Assembly (NCBI RefSeq): GCF_003989135.1
Contig: NZ_RYZZ01000055.1
Location: forward strand, 1 to 35,116
Length of the DNA stretch: 35,116 nucleotides
Origin: Peribacillus cavernae
GTDB lineage: Bacteria > Bacillota > Bacilli > Bacillales > DSM-1321
Direction: 5' to 3'
Part shown: piece after piece, positions 16,289-25,824 of the stretch
Layout of the letters: each line of letters opens with the position of its first letter
Numbering within the stretch: the first letter of the stretch is position 1
Notes under the pieces: model-generated
Databases searched by the model: none
What the model saw: the letters and a program-made list of their open reading frames with translations, nothing else
Told to the model about the DNA's origin: nothing
Position numbers and translations under genes: made by a program

Positions 16289-17533
16289 GTGGGGTTGATC
16301 GTTCAGAAGTTTGGCGGCACGTCAGTAGGAAACGTTGAAAGAATAAATAATGTTGCCAATAGAGTCATTGAAGAAGTGGAACATGGAAATCAAGTAGTGG
16401 TTGTTGTATCGGCAATGGGGAAAACCACTGACAAACTAGTGGAGATGGCAAAAGAAATTTCTTCGACTTCCAGCAAGAGGGAAATGGATATGCTGCTTGC
16501 GACCGGCGAACAGGTCACGATCGGCCTATTATCGATGGCATTGCTGCAAAAGGGCCATGAAGCTATTTCTTTCACCGGATGGCAGGCTGGTGTCCGCACA
16601 GAATCTGTTCATGGCAATGCAAGAATCATGGATATTGACACTCTAAAAATAAAAAAACAGCTCGAGATGGGGAAAATCGCTGTTGTCGCCGGTTTTCAGG
16701 GAATGACGGCAGATGGCGAGATTACCACATTGGGCAGGGGCGGTTCGGATACGACCGCTGTTGCTCTTGCAGCAGCGTTAAGCGCGGATCGATGCGACAT
16801 TTATACCGATGTCACCGGAGTTTTTACAACGGATCCACGTTATATTAAAGGAGCCAGAAAGTTGAAGTCTGTCTCCTATGATGAAATGCTCGAACTGGCC
16901 AATTTAGGGGCAGGAGTCCTTCATCCAAGGGCTGTAGAATTTGCGAAAAACTTCCAAATCCCGCTCGAAGTTCGTTCAAGCATTGAGAAAGAAACAGGAA
17001 CGCTAATTGAGGAGGAAGCAACAATGGAGCAAAGCTTAATTGTCAGAGGAATTGCGTTTGAGGACAAAATTACCAGGGTTACGATATTCGGGCTTCCTGG
17101 CACAAGCGGCACATTATCAGGTATTTTCACATTACTTGCTAAGAATCAGATAAATGTGGATATCATTATCCAAAGCATTACAGATGAGCAGACAACTAAT
17201 CTTTCCTTTTCAATCAAAACCGATGATCTGGAAGAAACACTTGACGTTCTCGAGCATAGCAAGGACAAAGCTGGATTTGACAGGGTGGAAACAGAAAGCA
17301 AGCTTGCCAAGGTATCAATCGTAGGATCCGGGATGGTATCCAATCCCGGGGTTGCAGCGGAGATGTTTGAAGTGCTCTCGGATTCCGGAGTCCAAATTAA
17401 AATGGTAAGCACCTCTGAAATCAAGGTATCGACCGTGATTATTGCGGAACATATGGTTGAAGCAGTCGAAGCACTTCATGTCGCTTTTCGCCTCGACGAA
17501 AGAGCGGCAGTGCAAGCATTAGGCGGTAGATGA
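16289..17533 (+). CDS. lysC: Aspartokinase (lysine-sensitive type)
   Basis: Phosphorylates aspartate, the first step to lysine, threonine, methionine and diaminopimelate. The 414-residue product starts MGLIVQKFGGTSVGNVERI; KFGGTSVG is the kinase signature. TTLGRGGSDTTAVALAAAL and TDVTGVFTTDPR follow. Two ACT domains fill the C-terminal third (VTIFGLPGTSGTLSGIFTLL, VSIVGSGMVSNPGVAAEMF). The start is GTG at 16289 with AGGAGAGGG upstream. The lysine riboswitch points to the lysine-regulated isozyme, as in B. subtilis lysC. An internal start makes a separate beta subunit. Confidence 0.95.
   Translation: MGLIVQKFGGTSVGNVERINNVANRVIEEVEHGNQVVVVVSAMGKTTDKLVEMAKEISSTSSKREMDMLLATGEQVTIGLLSMALLQKGHEAISFTGWQAGVRTESVHGNARIMDIDTLKIKKQLEMGKIAVVAGFQGMTADGEITTLGRGGSDTTAVALAAALSADRCDIYTDVTGVFTTDPRYIKGARKLKSVSYDEMLELANLGAGVLHPRAVEFAKNFQIPLEVRSSIEKETGTLIEEEATMEQSLIVRGIAFEDKITRVTIFGLPGTSGTLSGIFTLLAKNQINVDIIIQSITDEQTTNLSFSIKTDDLEETLDVLEHSKDKAGFDRVETESKLAKVSIVGSGMVSNPGVAAEMFEVLSDSGVQIKMVSTSEIKVSTVIIAEHMVEAVEALHVAFRLDERAAVQALGGR
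17024..17533 (+). CDS. lysC: Aspartokinase beta subunit (internal start within lysC)
   Basis: In-frame ATG at codon 246 of lysC (MEQSLIVRGIAFEDKITRV), preceded by GAGGAGG ending 8 bases upstream. The 169-residue product would be the ACT-domain regulatory subunit. B. subtilis aspartokinase II is known to make its beta subunit from an internal start at this position in the alignment, so the strong internal ribosome site here is probably functional. Confidence 0.75.
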   Translation: MEQSLIVRGIAFEDKITRVTIFGLPGTSGTLSGIFTLLAKNQINVDIIIQSITDEQTTNLSFSIKTDDLEETLDVLEHSKDKAGFDRVETESKLAKVSIVGSGMVSNPGVAAEMFEVLSDSGVQIKMVSTSEIKVSTVIIAEHMVEAVEALHVAFRLDERAAVQALGGR

Positions 17534-17537
17534 TATA

Positions 17538-17567
17538 TGAGGGTCTGATACTTTAGCGATCAGACCT
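17538..17567. terminator. Hairpin between convergent lysC and yslB
   Basis: AGGGTCTGAT pairs with ATCAGACCT around CTTTAGCG-like loop bases. There is no long T-run on either side. It lies between convergent genes and may act in both directions. Confidence 0.45.
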
Positions 17568-17589
17568 CTCAGAAATCCCCCATGCTGCT

Positions 17590-18045
17590 TTACAGAAGGG
17601 GATCCTTTTTATCCCATTTGACTGTAAATATCACTTTGTTGGCCCGGAGTTTCGTTTCTTCAATGGCTTCTGTCAGCAGTTTATTCTGCAGACCGAATTG
17701 TTCTGCAAGAAATCCTGCTTCAAGCTGAAAATGGCATTGCTCATTGACATCAAAACGCCTGGTGACTATTTTACCGGTCAGGATGAGTTCCATTTCATCT
17801 TTAGATTCTTTCGATACTTCAAGGCTTCCCCAGCCGGCACTTTGAAAGAAAGAAATAATTTCATCTTTCCCTGATAGAGGAAATCTTCTCGCCATTCTTT
17901 TTCCCGCCCAGTACAAGATTTGCGGGGAATCCTTGCCGAGGATGTCATCAAGTAAAACTTCTCTCAAGAGTTCATAGCCGAATGCGGGGACTTGAAATTC
18001 TTCGCTTTCTTTATTCTCAAGTAATTCCATATTGTTTATTTTCAT
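17590..18045 (-). CDS. yslB: DUF2507 family protein YslB
   Basis: A 151-residue cytoplasmic protein of unknown function, matching YslB of B. subtilis in length and place (between lysC and sdhC, opposite strand). It shows VPAFGYELLREVLLDDILGK near the N-terminus and ILYWAGKRMARRF, features of the heme NO-binding-like V4R-related fold that DUF2507 is thought to adopt. That relation is from memory, not proven here. GAGGGG lies upstream of the ATG. No membrane segment or signal peptide. Confidence 0.85.
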   Translation of the reverse strand: MKINNMELLENKESEEFQVPAFGYELLREVLLDDILGKDSPQILYWAGKRMARRFPLSGKDEIISFFQSAGWGSLEVSKESKDEMELILTGKIVTRRFDVNEQCHFQLEAGFLAEQFGLQNKLLTEAIEETKLRANKVIFTVKWDKKDPLL

Positions 18046-18244
18046 GTCATCCCCTCTTTCCGTACCTACATTATATACGTTTTTCGTGGGGAATCAGTAT
18101 ATTTTTATCAGGTTATTTGTATGCAAAGCATTCAGGTGAATTATAGTAAGATATTTATTTTTTCAATATGGCGGGGAAGAAAACGTATGCTTTTACTAAT
18201 TTCAAATATTACTATTTCGCGAAAAGAATGATGTATTCGTTTTC

Positions 18245-18273
18245 TTGACGCCTCTAAAAGTGAGGAGTAAAAT
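18245..18273 (+). promoter_or_regulatory. SigA-type promoter of sdhCAB
   Basis: TTGACG and TAAAAT with 17-bp spacing, about 118 bp before the sdhC start. The ~110-base leader holds AAACATGT twice but no terminator that I can see. The rest of the yslB-sdhC gap (18046-18390) shows nothing else I can name. Confidence 0.75.
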
Positions 18274-18390
18274 AAACATGTCATATTACTGTTAAACATG
18301 TAGAATTATATCTTTTTATCTTTATGATGAATTAATATAAGGGAATATGATTTTACAAACGGTGATTAATTATTTAAGGGGGGGCACTTT

Positions 18391-18999
18391 GTGGCAGGAA
18401 ATCGTGAGTTTGCTTATCGCAGACTGCATTCTTTACTGGGAGTCATTCCAGTCGGTCTGTTTTTGATCCAGCATTTGGTGGTCAATAGCTTTGCAACAAG
18501 AGGTGAGGCATCGTTTAACAATGCTTCAAATTTTATGGGTGGGTTACCAGCCCGGATTTGGCTTGAGATCTTTATCATTTACTTACCATTACTCTATCAT
18601 GCTGTATACGGGATCTATATTGCTTTTACAGCGAAAAACAATGTTGGTAGATACGGATTCTTCCGGAACTGGATGTTTATGCTTCAGCGATTAACCGGTA
18701 TCATAACACTCATTTTTGTTGTGTGGCATGTTTGGGAAACAAGGGTTCAAGCTGCGTTTGGAGCACATGTGGACTTCAATATGATGGAAAGCATTCTTTC
18801 CAGTCCGTTTATGTTATGGTTCTATATTATTGGTGTTATTTCCACAACTTTCCACTTTTCCAACGGGTTATGGTCTTTCGCAGTTAGCTGGGGAATTACA
18901 ATTTCTCCAAAATCACAAAGGATTTCTACATATGTAACATTAGTGGTCTTTGTTGTGCTATCTGTAGTTGGTGTACGTGCTATTCTGGCATTCGTATAA
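18391..18999 (+). CDS. sdhC: Succinate dehydrogenase cytochrome b558 subunit
   Basis: Membrane anchor of complex II; it binds two hemes and passes electrons from succinate to menaquinone. The 202 residues have five hydrophobic helices. The histidines of the B. subtilis heme ligands are kept: H28 (LIQHLVVN), and those in LLYHAVYG, VVWHVWE and TFHFSN. It starts at GTG with AAGGGGGGG about 7 bases upstream. It is the first gene of sdhCAB. A single fused anchor rather than separate SdhC and SdhD is the Bacillus form. Confidence 0.96.
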   Translation: MAGNREFAYRRLHSLLGVIPVGLFLIQHLVVNSFATRGEASFNNASNFMGGLPARIWLEIFIIYLPLLYHAVYGIYIAFTAKNNVGRYGFFRNWMFMLQRLTGIITLIFVVWHVWETRVQAAFGAHVDFNMMESILSSPFMLWFYIIGVISTTFHFSNGLWSFAVSWGITISPKSQRISTYVTLVVFVVLSVVGVRAILAFV

Positions 19000-19071
19000 G
19001 TAAGGGTAAAAGGAAATATTTCAGGGCCTGGGCTATTGCCTTGAAATTGGATTAAAAGGGAGTGAGCAAGA

Positions 19072-20823
19072 TTGAGTAAAGGTAAAATTGTCATTGTCGG
19101 CGGTGGATTGGCCGGATTGATGGCTACCATTAAAGCTGCAGAGGCTGGGCAACAAGTGGAATTATTCTCATTAGTTCCGGTAAAACGTTCTCACTCTGTT
19201 TGTGCTCAGGGCGGAATCAACGGAGCGGTAAATACGAAAGGTGAAGGGGATTCTCCATTGATCCACTTTGATGATACCATTTATGGCGGTGACTTCCTCG
19301 CTAACCAGCCGCCAGTTAAAGCGATGTGCGAAGCAGCACCATCAATCATCCATATGTTTGACCGTATGGGTGTTATGTTCAACCGTACTCCGGAAGGTTT
19401 GCTTGACTTCCGCCGCTTCGGTGGAACCCAGCATCACCGCACTGCATTTGCTGGTGCAACTACAGGCCAGCAGCTGCTTTATGCATTGGACGAGCAGGTT
19501 CGCCGCTACGAGGTGGCCGGACTTGTGACAAAGTATGAAGGCTGGGAATTCCTTGGAACAGTCATTGATGATGAAGAAATTTGCCGCGGAATTGTTGCGC
19601 AAAACCTGACTACGATGGAAATTAAATCTTTCCCTGCTGATGCTGTTATCATGGCAAGCGGCGGACCCGGAATCATTTTCGGGAAATCCACGAACTCCAT
19701 CATCAATACTGGTTCAGCTGCTTCCATCGTTTATCAGCAAGGAGCTTATTATGCAAATGGCGAGTTCATCCAAATTCATCCGACGGCATTACCCGGCGAT
19801 GACAAGCTGCGTTTGATGAGTGAGTCAGCCCGTGGTGAAGGCGGACGTGTTTGGACATATAAAGATGGAAAGCCATGGTATTTCTTAGAAGAGAAATATC
19901 CTGCTTACGGTAACCTTGTGCCGCGGGATATTGCTACACGTGAAATTTTTGATGTCTGCGTCAATCAGAAGCTTGGAATCAATGGGGAAAACATGGTTTA
20001 CCTTGACCTTTCCCATAAAGATCCAAAAGAGCTTGATATCAAGCTTGGCGGAATCATCGAAATTTATGAAAAGTTCATGGGTGAAGATCCTCGTAAAGTG
20101 CCTATGAAAATCTTCCCTGCGGTTCACTATTCCATGGGCGGCCTATGGGTTGACTATGACCAAATGACAAACATCAAAGGTCTATTCGCTGCTGGTGAAT
20201 GTGATTACTCCCAGCATGGCGGAAACCGTCTTGGTGCCAACTCGCTTCTTTCCGCTATCTACGGCGGTATGGTTGCCGGCCCTAATGCGGTTAAATATAT
20301 TGACGGACTTGAAAAGAGCTCAGATGCTGTTTCTTCATCTATTTATGACAACCATGTAAAACAGCAAGAAGAAAAATGGCACAATATCATGAACATGAGC
20401 GGTACAGAAAATGCGTACGTTCTTCATAAAGAATTAGGAGAATGGATGACGGATAATGTGACGGTTGTACGATATAATGACAGACTGCTTAAAACGGATG
20501 AGAAAATTCAAGAGCTGCTTGAGCGCTATGAAAACATCAATATCAACGATACTGCCAAATGGAGCAATCAGGGTGCTGCCTTCACAAGACAGCTGCAAAA
20601 CATGCTTCAATTGGCACGTGTGATTACCATTGGTGCTTACAACCGTAATGAAAGCCGCGGAGCTCATTACAAACCGGATTTCCCTGATCGTAATGATGAT
20701 GAATTCATGAAGACTACCATGGCTAAGTTTACAGGCCAAAAAACGGCACCTGCATTCCATTATGAGGAAATCGATGTTTCACTGATCAAACCTCGTAAGC
20801 GTGATTACACTACAAAACACTAA
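19072..20823 (+). CDS. sdhA: Succinate dehydrogenase flavoprotein subunit
   Basis: Oxidises succinate to fumarate with covalently bound FAD, on the inner face of the membrane. The 583-residue product has the dinucleotide fold VGGGLAGLMATIKAAE at the N-terminus and SHSVCAQGGING, whose region carries the flavin-linked His. The active-site stretch HPTALPGDDKLRLMSESARGEGG, and then HYSMGGLWVDYD and AAGECDYSQHGGNRLGANSL, follow. The start is TTG at 19072 with AGGGAGTGAG upstream. It is 72 bp after sdhC and 16 bp before sdhB. Confidence 0.97.
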   Translation: MSKGKIVIVGGGLAGLMATIKAAEAGQQVELFSLVPVKRSHSVCAQGGINGAVNTKGEGDSPLIHFDDTIYGGDFLANQPPVKAMCEAAPSIIHMFDRMGVMFNRTPEGLLDFRRFGGTQHHRTAFAGATTGQQLLYALDEQVRRYEVAGLVTKYEGWEFLGTVIDDEEICRGIVAQNLTTMEIKSFPADAVIMASGGPGIIFGKSTNSIINTGSAASIVYQQGAYYANGEFIQIHPTALPGDDKLRLMSESARGEGGRVWTYKDGKPWYFLEEKYPAYGNLVPRDIATREIFDVCVNQKLGINGENMVYLDLSHKDPKELDIKLGGIIEIYEKFMGEDPRKVPMKIFPAVHYSMGGLWVDYDQMTNIKGLFAAGECDYSQHGGNRLGANSLLSAIYGGMVAGPNAVKYIDGLEKSSDAVSSSIYDNHVKQQEEKWHNIMNMSGTENAYVLHKELGEWMTDNVTVVRYNDRLLKTDEKIQELLERYENININDTAKWSNQGAAFTRQLQNMLQLARVITIGAYNRNESRGAHYKPDFPDRNDDEFMKTTMAKFTGQKTAPAFHYEEIDVSLIKPRKRDYTTKH

Positions 20824-20839
20824 AAAGGGGGAGTAAGGA

Positions 20840-21601
20840 ATGGCTGAGACTAAAACGGTACGTTTTGTGATTACACGGCAAGATCAACCTGAGTCAGCCC
20901 CTTATACAGAGGAATTCGAATTAGCGTATCGTCCGAATATGAATGTTATTTCAGCATTGATGGAAATTCGCCGTAACCCTGTGAATGTAAAAGGGGAACA
21001 AACAACGCCTATTACATGGGATATGAACTGTTTGGAAGAGGTCTGCGGAGCTTGTTCCATGGTCATTAATGGAAAACCAAGACAATCCTGTACAGCGCTT
21101 GTCGACCAATTGGAACAGCCGATCCGTCTTGAACCTATGCGTACATTCCCGATTGTCCGCGATCTTCAGGTAGACCGAAGCCGTATGTTTGATTCATTAA
21201 AGAAAGTAAAAGCATGGATTCCGATCGATGGAACATACAACCTTGGACCGGGTCCGCGTATGCCGGAAAGAAAACGCCAATGGGCGTACGAATTATCAAA
21301 ATGCATGACCTGCGGTGTCTGCTTGGAAGCATGCCCGAATGTAAACAGCAACTCGGACTTCATCGGTGCGGCACCGCTTTCCCAGGTACGCCTATTCAAC
21401 GCACATCCAACAGGTGAAATGAATAAAGCTGAACGATTGAACGCGATTATGGGTGAGGGCGGACTAGCAGACTGCGGAAATTCACAAAACTGTGTGCAGT
21501 CATGCCCTAAAGGCATTCCGTTAACAACATCGATAGCAGCGTTAAACCGTGACACTACCCTGCAATCCTTCCGTAATTTCTTCGGTAGCGACCAGGTGTA
21601 A
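20840..21601 (+). CDS. sdhB: Succinate dehydrogenase iron-sulfur subunit
   Basis: Carries three Fe-S clusters that move electrons from FAD to the heme anchor. The 253 residues have the plant-type ferredoxin cysteines in CLEEVCGACSM and a further Cys in QSCTA. The second domain has CMTCGVCLEACPNVN and CVQSCPKGI for the 4Fe-4S and 3Fe-4S clusters. GGGGGAGT precedes the ATG. It is the last gene of the operon. An inverted repeat CCTTGGCT/AGCCAAGG (21620 and 21662) lies just after it. Confidence 0.97.
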   Translation: MAETKTVRFVITRQDQPESAPYTEEFELAYRPNMNVISALMEIRRNPVNVKGEQTTPITWDMNCLEEVCGACSMVINGKPRQSCTALVDQLEQPIRLEPMRTFPIVRDLQVDRSRMFDSLKKVKAWIPIDGTYNLGPGPRMPERKRQWAYELSKCMTCGVCLEACPNVNSNSDFIGAAPLSQVRLFNAHPTGEMNKAERLNAIMGEGGLADCGNSQNCVQSCPKGIPLTTSIAALNRDTTLQSFRNFFGSDQV

Positions 21602-21669
21602 AGAAAAACCGTCACCGGTCCTTGGCTTACAAAACATGGTTCTTCAGTTAGGGCATTTATTAGCCAAGG

Positions 21670-21770
21670 AGACACCCGACAGGCATAAGACGAGCAGATG
21701 AATGGGGAGCGATTTTCTCCCCATCAGCTGATTGGCTTATGACCCGAGGGTGGCAGGTGTAAGGTTAGAC
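21670..21770 (-). repeat. Dispersed hairpin element, inverted copy
   Basis: The reverse complement of this stretch reads GGGTCATAAGCCAATCAGCT, then GATGGGGAG...CTCCCCAT and CTCGTCTTATGCCTGTCGGG. That is almost the core of the element at 7227. The AGCTCCAGCGCC and GGCGCTTGCGC ends of the other copies are missing or replaced. A lone AAAAGCGCAAGC at 21815-21826 matches the usual right end but lies on the wrong side. Confidence 0.75.
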
Positions 21771-21832
21771 ACCCGTTTAAGTTCAAAAAGTTATACTTTC
21801 TTATCTTGTTAGAGAAAAGCGCAAGCATAAAA

Positions 21833-21881
21833 ACAAAAACTGCCTGTTAAAGGGATTACCTTTAGCAGGCAGTTTTTTTTG
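21833..21881 (+). terminator. Strong terminator between sdhB and the nuclease gene
   Basis: AAAAACTGCCTG and CAGGCAGTTTTT form a perfect outer stem. AAAGG/CCTTT extends it around a short loop, and eight T follow. A-runs on the left suggest it works in both directions. From here to 22083 I see only A+T-rich DNA and the next ribosome site. Confidence 0.9.
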
Positions 21882-22083
21882 TTGAACAAAACATAGATAA
21901 AAAGTCATGCGAGCTTTCTCTTATATTAGGTGTAATGTATCATTTTTCCTTTTTTACAATTTTCCTGCTAAAAATTCATTTCCTCTTTACGAATTAGTAT
22001 TATAGTTAAATTTGTCGAATACCGCCTATAGGCTGATATTTTGCAAAGGCAAGGAAATTATAACTTTTAGGGAGGAAAAAGGA

Positions 22084-25000
22084 ATGAACAAAAGGATTTT
22101 TTATAAGCTTGTATTCTTCTTTGCGATTGTAGCCTTAGTTTTTTCTAGTGCGGTTCCTTTTACGGTGGTCCAAGCTGAAGAACCGGCGACATTGACGGTA
22201 CAGGAAGCGATTACAAAAGGCGGGCCCGCGACTGTTGCAGGGTATGTAGTTGGTTATGCTGCCGGAACCAAATCGTATGATTTTGAGGCTCCTTTTTTCG
22301 GTGAAACGAACCTCCTTATCGCAGATTCCGCAGATGAACGGGATCTCAGTAAAGTTATGCCGGTTCAACTTCCAACGTCTTACAGATCCCAGTTTGGATT
22401 GGTAAGTAACCCGGCTGCCCTTGGAAAAAAGATAGAAGTGACAGGCAATATTGAAGCCTATTTTACCGTACCGGGCATAAAAGCGGTGACAGCGATCCAT
22501 TTCTCCGATGGAGGGAATGATCCAGGAGAACAGCCGGTGCCTGCCCCGAACGGCCCAAAGATTTATGAAATCCAGGGCGAATCCCATACTTCGCCTTTTC
22601 AGGGACAAACAGTTGAAGGAGTACAGGGTATCGTAACCCATGTAACAGATAGCAATAACTTCTATATCCAGGATACGGAAGGTGACAATAACCCGAATAC
22701 ATCAGATGGTTTATTAGTTTATAAAAAAGCACATGGAGTACGGAAGGGAGATCAAGTTTCCGTAAATGGAGCCGTCAAGGAATGGGTACTTGATGGCTAT
22801 ACTGAAAAATTGGAAACAGATCTGACAATGACCGAAATAAACTCCACGTCAGTGACCGTTCTGAACTCAACTCAACCGCTTCCCGTCCCTGTCGTGATGG
22901 GCAAAGACCGAGCTGTGCCTACACAAGTGATTGATAATGACAGCTTTGGAAAATTTGATCCACAGGAAGACGGCATCGATTTTTATGAGAGCCTTGAGGG
23001 CATGGTGGTGGCTCTTGAGAATCCAATCGTAACCGCTCCTCAGGATTATGGTGAAGTTCCCGTAATCATTAACCAGGAAGAGGGAAAAGCGTTCACAAAA
23101 TTCGGCACCCCTCTTTTGACTGAAACAAATCCAAATCCGGAGAGATTCCATCTTTTCATCAATCGAAACTTTGTTGCAAAAGCAGGAGACCGCTTTAATG
23201 GAACAGTTAAAGGTGTAGTTGGCTATAGCTTCAGCAACTATAAGATCCTGACAGATGTACCTTCCCTTCCAGAATTAATCGAAGGCGAAAAGCCTGAAGA
23301 AAACGTTGAATTTACCAGGGATCCGGAAAAAGTGACGATTGCATCCTACAATGTAGAAAACTTTTCAACAGCAACTCCAGATGAAAAAGTTACCCGCATC
23401 GCCGATTCATTTATCAATCATTTGCATTCACCAGATATTATCGGGCTTATTGAAATGCAGGATAATAACGGCGAAACAAATGACGGTACGACAGATGCAT
23501 CCGCGAGCTATCAAAAGCTGATCGATAAAATAAAAGAGCTTGGCGGCCCAACGTATGCTTTTACCGACATCGCCCCGGAAAATAATCAGGACGGCGGTGC
23601 ACCAGGCGGGAATATCCGGGTAGGGTACTTATATAATCCCGAACGGGTTTCCTTGAAAGAAGCGCCAAAAGGGACAACTGCAGAAGCAGTCGCTTATGAA
23701 AACAATGCCCTGACTCTGAACCCTGGACGTATTGAACCGGCCAATCCATTATTCCAGGATACAAGAAAACCATTGGCTGCCCAGTTCGTTTTTAATGGAA
23801 AAGATGTAGTTGTTATTACGAACCACCTCAATTCTAAAGGCGGAGATGCGCCGCTTTTCGGCAGGGTTCAGCCTCCTGTTCTGGAAAGTGAACAAAAGCG
23901 TATTGAACTGTCCAAAGTCGTGAACAACTTTGTAAAAGATATCACGGAAAAAAATCCGGATGCCTATGTCGTAGTGCTTGGTGACCAGAACGATTTTGAA
24001 TTCTCACAGACGCTTCAGACATTAAAAGGTGATGTTCTTACAAATTTGATTGAGACATTGCCGATAAATGAGAGGTTCTCTTATGTCTACCAAGGCAATG
24101 CACAGACGCTGGATCATATGCTTGTATCTAAAACTTTATCGGATAAGGCTCAATTTGACATTGTGAACATCAATTCGCCATACATGGATGTCCATGGAAG
24201 AGCCAGCGACCACGATCCATTGATCGGTCAATTCGATTTAACACGGAAACCAAAAGATCTTGATCTGACGATTATGCATACCAATGATACACATGCCCAT
24301 CTTGAACAAATACCAAGACGCTTCACTGCCATTAACCAGATTCGCAGCGAAACAGCGAACTCACTGCTTCTGGATGCAGGCGATGTCTTCTCAGGTACTT
24401 TGTATTTCAATAAATACCTGGGGCAGGCCGACCTTGAATTCATGAACAAAATCGGCTATGATGCCATGACATTCGGAAACCATGAGTTTGATAAAACTTC
24501 TCAGGTGCTTGCGGACTTCGTAGGCAAAGCACAGTTCCCAATCATCAGCGCCAATATTAATTTTTCAAAAGATTCCGAGCTTAAGAATCTTGAGGAAAAT
24601 AAGATTGACGACCCGGGTGCGAATGGAAAGATCTACCCTGCTGCCATAGAAGAAATCGATGGTGCGAATGTTGGAATTATTGGCCTGACAACAGAAGAAA
24701 CTACATTCCTGGCCAATCCGAGTGAAAATATTGTTTTTGAAAACGCAGTTGAAAAAGCACGGATAACCGTCGCCGAATTAAAGGAAAAAGGCATTAACAA
24801 AATCATTGTTCTTTCCCATCTGGGCTATTATGCTGACCAAAAGCTTGCCGATGAAGTCGAAGGAATCGATATCATCGTCGGCGGACATACCCATACAAAA
24901 CTGATGCAGCCGGATGTGTTCAACAGTGACGGAGAACCGACACTTGTCGTTCAAGCGGGCGAGTATGGAAACTATCTGGGCAGATTGGATGCAACATTTG

Positions 25001-25824
25001 ATGAAACTGGAAAACTGACTAAATGGAACGGCCGGCTGATCGACCTTACTCTGAAGAACGAGGCGGGTGAATTTATCTATGCCGAAGATGAATGGGCAAA
25101 AAGTCGTTTGGCTGAGCTAAGCGCCCCAATCGAGGAAATGAAAAAACAAGTGGTCGGATCAACAGCAGTTGCACTTGATGGTGAACGTACAAATGTGAGA
25201 TCGAAAGAGACAAACCTTGGCAACCTTGTTGCAGATGCGATGCTGGCAAAAGCAAAGGAAAGCGTGAATGCAACTATTGCGATGCAAAATGGCGGAGGAA
25301 TCCGTGCTTCCATGAATGATGGGGATATCACTTTAGATGAAGTGCTTACCGTCATGCCGTTCGGAAATACCCTTGTCACCGTGGATCTTACAGGTGAGGA
25401 AATCATACAGGCACTGGAACACAGTGTGTCAGCCGTCGAAACGGGTGCAGGACAATTCATGCAGGTTTCAGGTGTCCGATTCAAATATGATCCTTCCTAT
25501 CCTGCCGGAGACCGTGTGTACGCAGTGGAAGTCAACGCAGAAAACGGAGACGCACCTATCGAACCCGCTAAGGTTTATACAGTAGCGACCAATGCCTTCA
25601 TTGCTGATGGCGGAGATGGATATACGATGTTTAAAAAAGCTAAAGATGAAGGCAGAATCACGGAATTGTTTGTAGTGGATTATGAAGTGTTGAACAACTA
25701 TCTATCTAAAAACAGCCCGGTGTCGCCGCAAGTGGAAGGACGTATCACGACCGGCTCAAAAGCTGACGAAGGTACAGATCCGCAAGGTCCTAAAAAGGAC
25801 TGCCCTGCGAAGCCGGATAAATAA
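22084..25824 (+). CDS. Secreted YhcR-type nuclease/5'-nucleotidase
   Basis: Probably degrades extracellular nucleic acid and releases nucleosides and phosphate. The product is 1246 residues. A signal peptide ends after VVQA (31). A DUF6359-type OB-fold region covers about 36-140, and a second OB-fold follows near 155-280 (GVQGIVTHVTDSNNFYIQD). An endonuclease/exonuclease/phosphatase domain lies at about 418-718 (IASYNVENFS, GLIEMQDNNG, TNHLNSKGGD, SDHDPLIGQF). A metallophosphatase 5'-nucleotidase runs from about 726 (IMHTNDTHAHLE, DAGDVFSG, GNHEFD, GGHTHT) with its C-terminal substrate domain from about 1020 (NGGGIRAS, MPFGNTLV). B. subtilis YhcR has the same order but is sortase-anchored; no LPxTG-like signal is seen here. 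GGGAGG precedes ATG 22084. It occupies the place of ysmA. An in-frame TAA truncates a basic tail. Confidence 0.9.
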   Translation: MNKRIFYKLVFFFAIVALVFSSAVPFTVVQAEEPATLTVQEAITKGGPATVAGYVVGYAAGTKSYDFEAPFFGETNLLIADSADERDLSKVMPVQLPTSYRSQFGLVSNPAALGKKIEVTGNIEAYFTVPGIKAVTAIHFSDGGNDPGEQPVPAPNGPKIYEIQGESHTSPFQGQTVEGVQGIVTHVTDSNNFYIQDTEGDNNPNTSDGLLVYKKAHGVRKGDQVSVNGAVKEWVLDGYTEKLETDLTMTEINSTSVTVLNSTQPLPVPVVMGKDRAVPTQVIDNDSFGKFDPQEDGIDFYESLEGMVVALENPIVTAPQDYGEVPVIINQEEGKAFTKFGTPLLTETNPNPERFHLFINRNFVAKAGDRFNGTVKGVVGYSFSNYKILTDVPSLPELIEGEKPEENVEFTRDPEKVTIASYNVENFSTATPDEKVTRIADSFINHLHSPDIIGLIEMQDNNGETNDGTTDASASYQKLIDKIKELGGPTYAFTDIAPENNQDGGAPGGNIRVGYLYNPERVSLKEAPKGTTAEAVAYENNALTLNPGRIEPANPLFQDTRKPLAAQFVFNGKDVVVITNHLNSKGGDAPLFGRVQPPVLESEQKRIELSKVVNNFVKDITEKNPDAYVVVLGDQNDFEFSQTLQTLKGDVLTNLIETLPINERFSYVYQGNAQTLDHMLVSKTLSDKAQFDIVNINSPYMDVHGRASDHDPLIGQFDLTRKPKDLDLTIMHTNDTHAHLEQIPRRFTAINQIRSETANSLLLDAGDVFSGTLYFNKYLGQADLEFMNKIGYDAMTFGNHEFDKTSQVLADFVGKAQFPIISANINFSKDSELKNLEENKIDDPGANGKIYPAAIEEIDGANVGIIGLTTEETTFLANPSENIVFENAVEKARITVAELKEKGINKIIVLSHLGYYADQKLADEVEGIDIIVGGHTHTKLMQPDVFNSDGEPTLVVQAGEYGNYLGRLDATFDETGKLTKWNGRLIDLTLKNEAGEFIYAEDEWAKSRLAELSAPIEEMKKQVVGSTAVALDGERTNVRSKETNLGNLVADAMLAKAKESVNATIAMQNGGGIRASMNDGDITLDEVLTVMPFGNTLVTVDLTGEEIIQALEHSVSAVETGAGQFMQVSGVRFKYDPSYPAGDRVYAVEVNAENGDAPIEPAKVYTVATNAFIADGGDGYTMFKKAKDEGRITELFVVDYEVLNNYLSKNSPVSPQVEGRITTGSKADEGTDPQGPKKDCPAKPDK

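Noticed and set aside
22012..22083. Longer start for the secreted nuclease
   Set aside because: It would put 24 residues before a typical signal peptide. GGGAGG precedes ATG 22084.
21602..22083. Small RNA gene in the sdhB-nuclease gap
   Set aside because: The structured parts are explained by the inverted dispersed element and the terminator. I saw no convincing promoter for an RNA between them.
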